DNA of 11,729 bases from an uncultured archaeon (GTDB taxonomy: Archaea; Halobacteriota; Methanosarcinia; Methanosarcinales; Methanoperedenaceae): NCBI GenBank assembly GCA_902386085.1, contig CABMIA010000008.1, forward strand, positions 1 through 11,729, read 5' to 3'. Numbering within the stretch: the stretch's first letter is position 1; each line of letters begins with the position of its first letter. The notes beneath the pieces are model-generated. The model was given only the letters and a program-made list of their open reading frames with translations, had not been told where the DNA came from and searched no databases. Below are positions 6,102 to 11,729 of this stretch, one piece after another. Made by a program: the position numbers and the translations under genes.

Positions 6102-6249
6102 TCTTTCTGTGGCTGAGAAAATACTAATTAATAATTCGAACATTATGAAACATTTAATTGAAAAAGCAATAAATTTAGAAATATTTAATGCCTTCGAGGT
6201 CTACATTCCAGAAACGTGTGTTTGGAAATATGTGCAAGGGAGGAAATAG
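6085..6249 (+). CDS. Small hypothetical ORF (54 aa)
   Basis: This 54-codon ATG-initiated frame encodes MAILSNLSVAEKILINNSNI... and ends ...YIPETCVWKYVQGRK. It overlaps the preceding frame by 17 bp and stops 5 bp before the ATG of the beta-helix gene, a compact arrangement that could allow translational coupling. There is no clear ribosome-binding site and no recognised domain. It may be a real small protein, or a remnant of a longer gene whose end was lost when the beta-helix gene was inserted. Confidence is low. Confidence 0.3.
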   Translation: MAILSNLSVAEKILINNSNIMKHLIEKAINLEIFNAFEVYIPETCVWKYVQGRK

Positions 6250-6254
6250 ATGAT

Positions 6255-7148
6255 ATGGTAAAATATAATTTCGGATGGTATTTTCTCGGAATAATATTGC
6301 TATTAATCTTCTTGCTATCAGATGGCGTTATTGCACAAACTAATATTAGTTCATGCACTACGATTTCTTCACCAGGTGAATATCTGCTCACCCAGAACAT
6401 AATGAGCAGCGGTGTTTCAAGCTGTATTAATATCACCTCAAGCGATGTCATTTTTGATGGCGCTGGCTACATAATGGATGGCATTGATGCTCCAAGTACA
6501 TACGGCGTTTATGTTGAAAACGCATCAACAGCGCTTACAAATGTCACTGTTACAAATCTAAAACTAACAGAATGGGTCACTGGCATCTCCTATAATGCAA
6601 CAGGTGGAACCATGACCAATATTAGTGCAAACTCGAATCATAATTGTGGAATCGTTCTTTACTTTTCCAACAATAATACGTTTTCCAATATTACCTCAAA
6701 CTCGAACTTAGACTGTGGAATCAACCTCCTTACTTCCAACAATAATAAATTATTCAACATCAAATCAAATTTGAATAGCAATATTGGCATAAAATTGATG
6801 GCCTCCAGCAATAATACCTTGTTCAATAACATTGCAAACTCAAACACTTTTGATGGTATCTATCTCACATCATCCAGCAACTACAATATCCTATCCAATA
6901 ATTCTGCAAATTCAAACGGTGACATTGGAATCTACCTCATAACATCAAGCAATTACAATATTTTAAATAGCAATACCGTAAACTCGAACAACCACTATGG
7001 AATTAGCCTTCATTCCTCCCTCAACAATTCCTTATCCAACAACATCGTAAACTTGAACCGTAACATGGGTATCTATCTCATAACGTCAAGCGACTCGAAT
7101 ATTTTAATCAACAACACTGTAAACTCAAATCTCAATTCAGGAATCTAA
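6255..7148 (+). CDS. Secreted NosD-type beta-helix protein, N-terminal part before an in-frame TAA
   Basis: This begins a very large surface protein. Residues 1-27 form a signal peptide: MVKYNFGW, then a hydrophobic core (YFLGIILLLIFLLS), then a likely cleavage after GVIA. The start is the ATG at 6255, preceded by GGGAGG (6238-6243); an earlier GTG at 6216 would put non-signal residues in front. Mature residues begin with SSCTTISSPGEYLLTQNI and VIFDGAGYIMDG, the capping region of NosD/periplasmic copper-binding-type proteins. Then come right-handed parallel beta-helix coils of 22-24 residues with the signature GIYL-SSSN-N-L-NN--NSN. Many Asn-X-Ser/Thr sequons suggest N-glycosylation. Codon 298 is TAA (7146-7148) and the same frame then runs open to 9581, so as written the product would be a 297-residue fragment. 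It follows the small AT-rich ORFs on the same strand. Confidence 0.85.
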   Translation: MVKYNFGWYFLGIILLLIFLLSDGVIAQTNISSCTTISSPGEYLLTQNIMSSGVSSCINITSSDVIFDGAGYIMDGIDAPSTYGVYVENASTALTNVTVTNLKLTEWVTGISYNATGGTMTNISANSNHNCGIVLYFSNNNTFSNITSNSNLDCGINLLTSNNNKLFNIKSNLNSNIGIKLMASSNNTLFNNIANSNTFDGIYLTSSSNYNILSNNSANSNGDIGIYLITSSNYNILNSNTVNSNNHYGISLHSSLNNSLSNNIVNLNRNMGIYLITSSDSNILINNTVNSNLNSGI

Positions 7149-9581
7149 CTCGACTACTCAAACAACAACACACTGTCTTATAACACAGCAATATCTAACA
7201 ACGATGGAATTATCCTATTGATGGCAAGCAATAACACTTTAACCAACAATGGAATCCGCCTCTATCAATCTGGAAAGAATATTCTAACTAATAATATAGT
7301 AAACTTAAACACCAATGGGATATACTTATTTTCTGCAAGCAACTATAACACTTTAACCAATAATATTGTAAATTCGAACAGCAATAATGGATTCTACCTC
7401 TACCCTTCAAGTAACTATAATATTTTAACTAATAATACAGCAAGCTTGAACACCAATGGAATTTATATCGACAGCTCCGATAGCAACCTAATATACAGCA
7501 ACATGTTTAAAAATCCAAATAACTTTATTATTATGGGTTCTAGCGACATATGGAACACCACTAAAATCTCTGGTACGAACATCATTGGTGGCTCATACCT
7601 CGGCGGCAACATCTGGGCTAATTTGAATGGCACTGGTTTCAGCCAGACTTGCACGGATGCAGATGGCGATGGGATTTGCGATTCAACATATATGCTTGAT
7701 AATAACAATATCGACTATCTCCCACTTGCATATAAACCAACTATCGTATTTACTCCTGTTCCAACTCCTACACCAACAGCTACATTTACTCCAATACCTA
7801 CAATAACGCCAACTACACCCTTTCCAACACTCACACCTACGCTAGCGCCTACTGAAACACCGACTCCTATCCCATCTTCTACCCCAACACCTTATCCAAC
7901 TCCTGCACAAACAGTAATTCCAACTCAAATAAGCTCCTGCACTACAATCTCCTCGCCAGGCGAATATGTACTCAACCAGAGCATATTAAACAGCCCCTCA
8001 GATTGTATCCGCATCACTTCAAGCAACGTTGTTTTTGACGGTGCTGGCTATACGATTGGAGGAGTTGATATGTCAAATTATGGGGTTTATGTAAGCACAT
8101 TTTGGTTTTACCTTACAAATGTCACTGTTAAAAATCTAAAAGTGACACATTGGGCGAGAGGCATCTATTACTCTGATGCAAGCGGAAACTTAACCAACAA
8201 TACAGCAATATCAAACAAAAATGGAATCTACTTAGATGGCAGAAATAATTTAACTAACAATACCGCAAGCATGAACAATAATAATGGAATTTATATTGAA
8301 TTCGGAAATAATAAATTATCCAACAATATCGCAAATGAGAACGGCAACGACGGAATTTATATTGAATTTGGAAATAATGAATTAATTAATAATGTCGCAA
8401 GTTCAAACAGCAACAATGGTATATACCTGACATATGAAAACAATACATTGACCAATAATATTGCAAGCTCAAATAGTAATGATGGAATCTATTTGACCTT
8501 AAACAGTAACTTCAATACTTTAATTGATAATATTCTAAGCTCTAATAAAAATGGAATTTATTTGAGTGGTAACAATAATAAATTAAAAAACAACACTGTG
8601 AGTTGGAACGAAAACGGAATTTATCTAACTTCGTCCAATCGCAACACATTAATCAATAACACCGCAAATTCGAACGACAATGGAGTCCATTTGCTGATGG
8701 CGAGCAACAATATTTTAATTAGTAATATCGCAAATTTAAACAGCAACAATGGAATATACGCGGAATCATCAAGTAACTTTAATACCTTGACCAATAACAC
8801 TGCAAACTCTAATAGCAATAATGGAATCTACATCAGCTCATCTCGCAATAATATCTTATCAAATAACACAGCAAATTCGAATAAGAATTATGGAATTGCC
8901 TTGTACTGGTCAAGCAACTATAACACATTAACCAATAACACCGTAAGCTCGAACGACGATGGATTCTATTTGTCGGGGGCAAATAATAACATTTTAACAG
9001 ACAATACCATAGGGTCAAATAAGAATGGAATTTACTTTTATAATTCTAATATTAATACAATTTATAACAATCGCTTTATTAATCTAAAAAATTTTACTAT
9101 TTACGATTCTACAAATATATGGAATACTCAAAAGACTCTTGGAACAAATATCATAGGAGATTCTTACAATGGTGGAAACTTTTGGGCAAATCCAAATGGC
9201 ACAGGCTTCAGCCAAACATGCTCAGATGCAGATAGAGATGGAATATGTGACCTGCCATATGTTCTTGATAATAACAACATTGATTATTTACCATTAGCAT
9301 TCTCCACACAAACACCAATACCTACTCCGACACCTGCTCCAACACCTATGCCAACCCCAATATTAAGCCCAACACCATCGCCTGCACCTATGTCAACACT
9401 TACACCTACGCCTGCTATAACCCCTACATCGACACCTACTGATTTAATTTCAAGATATGATTCAGACAACAACGGAAGGATCGAAAAGAACGAGGCAATC
9501 CAAGCGGTAATGGATTATTTTAGAGGTAGAATAACACGACAGGACGCTATTGAAGTGGTGACAGGATACTTTAGTGGATAA
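7149..9581 (+). CDS. NosD-type beta-helix protein, continuation after the TAA; two-module C-terminal part with dockerin-like end
   Basis: This is in frame with the preceding fragment; together they make a 1108-codon gene. No start with a ribosome-binding site lies just after the stop (first ATG at 7221), so it is not an independent gene. Order of parts: the remaining coils of module 1; a closing block with DADGDGICD and NNNIDYLPLA (about 7610-7735); a Thr/Pro-rich linker of TPTP repeats (about 7736-7928); a second module that repeats the SSCTTISSPGEY start, 20 or so beta-helix coils and the DADRDGICD/NNNIDYLPLA closing block (about 7930-9300); a second Thr/Pro linker (about 9301-9438); and a C-terminal domain, RYDSDNNGRIEKNEA followed by a second helix pair ending in VVTGYFSG. 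This last part resembles one dockerin type I/EF-hand calcium loop (D-S-D-N-N-G-R-I-E). The protein is probably exported and cell-surface bound; a ligand cannot be named. Confidence 0.8.
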   Translation, partial: LDYSNNNTLSYNTAISNNDGIILLMASNNTLTNNGIRLYQSGKNILTNNIVNLNTNGIYLFSASNYNTLTNNIVNSNSNNGFYLYPSSNYNILTNNTASLNTNGIYIDSSDSNLIYSNMFKNPNNFIIMGSSDIWNTTKISGTNIIGGSYLGGNIWANLNGTGFSQTCTDADGDGICDSTYMLDNNNIDYLPLAYKPTIVFTPVPTPTPTATFTPIPTITPTTPFPTLTPTLAPTETPTPIPSSTPTPYPTPAQTVIPTQISSCTTISSPGEYVLNQSILNSPSDCIRITSSNVVFDGAGYTIGGVDMSNYGVYVSTFWFYLTNVTVKNLKVTHWARGIYYSDASGNLTNNTAISNKNGIYLDGRNNLTNNTASMNNNNGIYIEFGNNKLSNNIANENGNDGIYIEFGNNELINNVASSNSNNGIYLTYENNTLTNNIASSNSNDGIYLTLNSNFNTLIDNILSSNKNGIYLSGNNNKLKNNTVSWNENGIYLTSSNRNTLINNTANSNDNGVHLLMASNNILISNIANLNSNNGIYAESSSNFNTLTNNTANSNSNNGIYISSSRNNILSNNTANSNKNYGIALYWSSNYNTLTNNTVSSNDDGFYLSGANNNILTDNTIGSNKNGIYFYNSNINTIYNNRFINLKNFTIYDSTNIWNTQKTLGTNIIGDSYNGGNFWANPNGTGFSQTCSDADRDGICDLPYVLDNNNIDYLPLAFSTQTPIPTPTPAPTPMPTPILSPTPSPAPMSTLTPTPAITPTSTPTDLISRYDSDNNGRIEKNEAIQAVMDYFRGRITRQDAIEVVTGYFSG
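7736..7928 (+). repeat. Thr/Pro-rich linker repeat 1 in the beta-helix gene
   Basis: This low-complexity coding stretch of imperfect CCAACACCTACA-like units encodes TPTP/TPIP repeats and separates the first and second beta-helix modules. Similar linkers in archaeal surface proteins are thought to be extended and glycosylated. Confidence 0.75.
9301..9438 (+). repeat. Thr/Pro-rich linker repeat 2 in the beta-helix gene
   Basis: This second low-complexity TPTPAPTP-type segment connects the second beta-helix module to the C-terminal dockerin/EF-hand-like domain. Its composition matches linker 1, as expected if module and linker were duplicated together. Confidence 0.75.
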
Positions 9582-9608
9582 ATCTTGAATTATGCGATAG
9601 GAATTATT

Positions 9609-10409
9609 ATGGGAATCGACCTCAATACTAAACAAATTAGAGAAGAGATAGAAAATTTCAATAATAAATCGGTATCATCGTTTTATGATTTTATCGATAA
9701 ATTAAAAAAAGGTAATTCGATACTTCGATTGGATAAAGAAAAGAATTATATTTTCTTATATCGCGGACAAACAGATGGAAATAAGCGTCTCATCCCTAAA
9801 ATTGGTCGAAATGAAAAAATAAATAATATTTCAGAAATAGAAAAACGAATTTATGAAGAGTTCTGTAGGCTGTCTTATCCTTATTTGAATTCAAAATATG
9901 AACCATACGATTGGGATTTGGTTGCATTAGCACAACATCATGGATTGTCTACAAGATTATTAGATTGGACAGCCAATCCTTTAGCAGCTTTATGGTTTGC
10001 TTTCTATGAAAATGAAACTGAAACTGATTCAAATAGAGCTGTCTGGCGTTTAGTTGTCCAACACGATAAAATAGTTAACACAAAAGAAAAACTTGAGGAG
10101 CAGAAGAGTATAGGAATATTCAAACCCAATCACATTACTAAAAGAATAACTGCTCAAGATGGATGGTTTACAGTCCACAATTTGGACAACAATAAATTCA
10201 AAGCAATCGATGAGGACTTCTCATATGTAATAGCTCTTAATAAATATTCATTTAAGCTTAAAAAAGAAGAGAAAGAGGAGAAACGAAAAGAGATTTTAGA
10301 TGCTCTAGACAAATTTGGCATCAATTATTATTCTTTATTTCCAGATTTAGATGGTCTAAGTAAATATCTTTCGTACCATTTTCTACCCGAAAAAACTGAC
10401 AAAGATTAA
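9609..10409 (+). CDS. FRG domain-containing protein
   Basis: This 266-residue, Lys/Asn-rich soluble protein carries the FRG domain. The defining motif is FLYRGQTDGNKRLIPKIGR (residues 49-67). Further conserved blocks are WDLVALAQHHGLSTRLLDWT (102-121) with NPLAALWFAF (123-132), FKPNHITKRI followed by Q-GWFT (171-188), and FGIN-SLFPDLDGL (236-250). FRG proteins are scattered in bacteria, archaea and phages, often in defence or mobile regions; their biochemical activity is not well established and I assign none. The ATG at 9609 is preferred over an upstream TTG (9585) because an ATG fits and the extra eight residues look unconserved. The ribosome-binding site is weak. It starts 27 bp after the beta-helix gene, so it may share its transcript, but a functional link is not evident. 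Base composition is AT-rich, unlike trpC just downstream, suggesting acquisition by transfer. Confidence 0.87.
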   Translation: MGIDLNTKQIREEIENFNNKSVSSFYDFIDKLKKGNSILRLDKEKNYIFLYRGQTDGNKRLIPKIGRNEKINNISEIEKRIYEEFCRLSYPYLNSKYEPYDWDLVALAQHHGLSTRLLDWTANPLAALWFAFYENETETDSNRAVWRLVVQHDKIVNTKEKLEEQKSIGIFKPNHITKRITAQDGWFTVHNLDNNKFKAIDEDFSYVIALNKYSFKLKKEEKEEKRKEILDALDKFGINYYSLFPDLDGLSKYLSYHFLPEKTDKD

Positions 10410-10465
10410 ATTAAAAATGAATTGAATTAGCAGTGGTTAATAAAATTGCAGTTTCTTTGAAAATA

Positions 10466-10476
10466 AAAATTTTTGA
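10466..10476 (+). terminator. Possible terminator after the FRG gene
   Basis: An AAAAATTTTT palindrome with a T5 run lies about 57 nt beyond the FRG stop and upstream of the trp promoter. An oligo-U tract here could stop transcription entering trpC. The signal is weak. Confidence 0.3.
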
Positions 10477-10500
10477 TATTCGAAAAGAAATTCACAACAC

Positions 10501-10510
10501 TTATATATAA
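10501..10510 (+). promoter_or_regulatory. TATA box of the trp operon
   Basis: TTATATATAA is a near-ideal archaeal TATA element, centred about 55 nt before the trpC ATG. It predicts transcription starting near 10530, inside the array of TGTAC elements. Confidence 0.7.
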
Positions 10511-10520
10511 TGAACATAAT

Positions 10521-10546
10521 TGTACATCAATGTACTAAAATGTACA
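10521..10546 (+). promoter_or_regulatory. Three TGTACA-type operator boxes of the trp promoter
   Basis: TGTACA (10521), TGTACT (10531) and TGTACA (10541) start exactly 10 bp apart, placing them on one face of the helix. They cover the predicted transcription start between the TATA box and the trpC start. TGTACA is the TRP-box consensus bound by the repressor TrpY in Methanothermobacter, where such boxes lie in the trp promoter. The motif and spacing are visible; tryptophan-dependent repression by a TrpY-like protein is inferred, and no regulator gene is in the window. Confidence 0.7.
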
Positions 10547-10559
10547 TAAAAAGGAAAAT

Positions 10560-11315
10560 ATGCATCCAAAAATCAACGAAATACTCGATTCAACTAAAAA
10601 ACGGCTGCCCCGTCACGTGAATAAAAAAACGAATACGGCTTCACGCGATGTCCTTGAGAGTATAAAAGCCAGGAAAAAACAGAAACTGATCCCGGTGATC
10701 GCAGAGGTTAAACCTTCCTCTCCAACACGATTTATCAGAACCGTAACCCCGGAAGACGCAGCAGGGATCGCAGTACAGATGGAAAAAGCAGGCGCAGCAG
10801 CCATATCCGTGCTCACTGAACCGGAGTTTTTCAAAGGCAGCATTGAAAACCTTGAATCCGTCCGCAATGCAGTGCAGCTTCCTGTTTTGAGAAAAGATTT
10901 CATCATAGATAAAACGCAGATATACGAGACAGAAAGCGATCTGATCCTGCTGATAGCTGGGGTACTGGAAAATAAATTAAACGGTTTCGTTGATGATGCT
11001 ATATCCTGCGGTCTTGAACCCCTCGTGGAAGTACATAATAAAAATGAGCTTGAAACTGCGCTTTCCACAGCCACGAAAATCATCGGCATTAATAACAGGG
11101 ATCTCAATACATTAAAAGTGGACATATCAACAACCGAAAAACTTGCGCCGCTCGCCGGCGGCAGGATAATCGTCAGCGAAAGCGGGATTTCGGCGCCCGA
11201 AGATGCGCTGCGGATGATCGACGCAGGGGCTGATGCGATCCTTGTCGGAACATCTATTATGCAGGGAAATATTTACGATAAAACATACGAGTTAGTACAT
11301 GCACTGGACAGGTAA
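10560..11315 (+). CDS. trpC: Indole-3-glycerol phosphate synthase
   Basis: This 251-residue (beta/alpha)8-barrel enzyme of tryptophan biosynthesis closes and decarboxylates CdRP to indole-3-glycerol phosphate. The catalytic and binding residues of the family are all present: E49 and K51 in [10 protein letters not shown]112 in LRKDFIID, E157 in EPLVEVHN, N178 in [14 protein letters not shown]207 and S208 in VSESGI, and the phosphate-binding VGTSIM near 229-234. The length is normal for a monofunctional archaeal enzyme. The ATG is the first after the predicted transcription start, with a modest AAGGA at 10551-10555. It is the first gene of the operon; its TAA overlaps the trpB ATG (TAATG), giving coupled translation. 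GC content returns to the level of the left block, in contrast to the FRG gene. Regulation is probably through the TGTACA boxes upstream. Confidence 0.96.
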   Translation: MHPKINEILDSTKKRLPRHVNKKTNTASRDVLESIKARKKQKLIPVIAEVKPSSPTRFIRTVTPEDAAGIAVQMEKAGAAAISVLTEPEFFKGSIENLESVRNAVQLPVLRKDFIIDKTQIYETESDLILLIAGVLENKLNGFVDDAISCGLEPLVEVHNKNELETALSTATKIIGINNRDLNTLKVDISTTEKLAPLAGGRIIVSESGISAPEDALRMIDAGADAILVGTSIMQGNIYDKTYELVHALDR

Positions 11316-11680
11316 TGAATATGAAACAGGAACTCAAATCAACCAAATTCGGCAAATACGGAGGGCAGTTCGTACCTGAAGTATTGATGCCCGCGATCGA
11401 AGAACTGACAGAACAGTACGAAAAATACAAAGACGATCCTGTTTTCAATGAGGAACTGAACTATTATCTCAGGGATTTCGCGGGACGCCCTTCGCCCCTG
11501 TACCATGCAAAACGGTTGAGCAGCGAATACGGAGTTAAAATATATTTAAAGCGCGAAGACCTTGTTCACGGCGGCGCCCATAAACTGAACAACACCCTTG
11601 GCCAGGCGCTCCTGACAAGGTACATGGGGAAAGAAAGGATCATCGCAGAGACGGGCGCAGGCCAGCACGGCACTGCGTGA
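11315..11680 (+). CDS. trpB: Tryptophan synthase beta chain, interrupted by in-frame TGA; frame continues to window end
   Basis: This is the start of tryptophan synthase beta subunit, the PLP enzyme that condenses indole with serine. The N-terminus is typical ([20 protein letters not shown], 11-30). The PLP lysine is K90 in GGAHKLNN and the catalytic Glu is E112 in AETGAGQHG. The frame then meets TGA at codon 122 (11678-11680) right after GQHGTA, but reads on in the same frame as AMAGAAFGIKTEVYMG to the end of the window, exactly the family sequence. The family has Ser or Thr at the TGA position, so a single change from TCA (Ser) would explain it. As written, the product would be a 121-residue inactive fragment. 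This is either a sequencing error or a true nonsense mutation. The ATG overlaps the trpC stop; trpA and others may follow outside the window. Confidence 0.9.
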   Translation: MNMKQELKSTKFGKYGGQFVPEVLMPAIEELTEQYEKYKDDPVFNEELNYYLRDFAGRPSPLYHAKRLSSEYGVKIYLKREDLVHGGAHKLNNTLGQALLTRYMGKERIIAETGAGQHGTA

Positions 11681-11729
11681 GCAATGGCGGGCGCGGCATT
11701 TGGCATAAAAACAGAGGTTTACATGGGCG

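Noticed and set aside
6216..6254. Upstream GTG start for the beta-helix gene
   Set aside because: It would place 13 charged residues before a clear signal peptide; the ATG at 6255 has GGGAGG upstream.
7146..7148. Stop codon in the beta-helix gene as pyrrolysine
   Set aside because: Pyrrolysine is encoded by UAG; this codon is TAA.
6590..9070. Regularly spaced repeats suggesting a CRISPR array
   Set aside because: The periodicity (about 66-72 bp) is in frame, degenerate and encodes beta-helix coils; there are no identical repeats with unrelated spacers.
9585..9608. Upstream TTG start for the FRG gene
   Set aside because: The ATG at 9609 is in frame, and the added residues show nothing typical of the family.
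11678..11680. TGA in trpB as selenocysteine
   Set aside because: The position is Ser/Thr in the family and not redox-active, no selenocysteine machinery is known to me in Methanosarcinales, and no SECIS can be seen.

Overview
The window looks like chromosomal DNA of a methanogen-related euryarchaeon, most likely of the Methanosarcinales (methanogens or ANME-2d / Methanoperedens-like). The evidence is an archaeal type IA topoisomerase, an rplX-pfdA-ftsY operon (archaeal L18a/LX, prefoldin alpha, SRP receptor), a V4R regulator of the MsvR kind known from methanogens, TATA-type promoters, and Shine-Dalgarno matches to AUCACCUCC. The lineage is an inference from gene content; no rRNA gene is present.

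Left block (1-4880, all on the minus strand, moderate GC): the N-terminal part of topA running off the left edge, a class I SAM-dependent methyltransferase, an msvR-like redox regulator gene, and the operon rplX-pfdA-ftsY. topA, the methyltransferase gene, msvR and rplX each have a recognisable TATA box. The msvR promoter carries a near-perfect inverted repeat resembling the published MsvR box, which suggests autoregulation.

Middle (4925-5506): about 580 bases with no convincing gene. They hold several imperfect inverted repeats built from CGCAAAG and CGCAGAT words, a hairpin, and a short GC-rich patch. This is also where the usual archaeal order tif6-rplX is broken.

Accessory block (5507-10409, plus strand, clearly AT-rich): a 49-residue Zn-ribbon-like protein, a small unknown gene that looks frameshifted, a 54-codon ORF, a very large secreted NosD-type beta-helix protein with two tandem modules and a C-terminal dockerin/EF-hand-like domain, and an FRG-domain protein. 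The beta-helix gene is split by an in-frame TAA at a position where its repeat consensus demands Tyr.

Right block (10560-11729, plus strand, moderate GC): the start of a tryptophan operon, trpC followed by trpB with a TAATG overlap. A strong TATA box is followed by three TGTAC(A/T) elements spaced exactly 10 bp apart, resembling TrpY TRP boxes. trpB has an in-frame TGA at codon 122 in the middle of a conserved stretch, and its frame stays open to the window edge.

Overall, a housekeeping backbone is interrupted by an AT-rich accessory insert. Three separate coding lesions (frameshift, TAA, TGA) lie in the right-hand half; they may be genuine decay or sequence errors. I do not see a convincing new multi-gene system. 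The best leads are the two regulatory sites and the beta-helix/FRG cassette.
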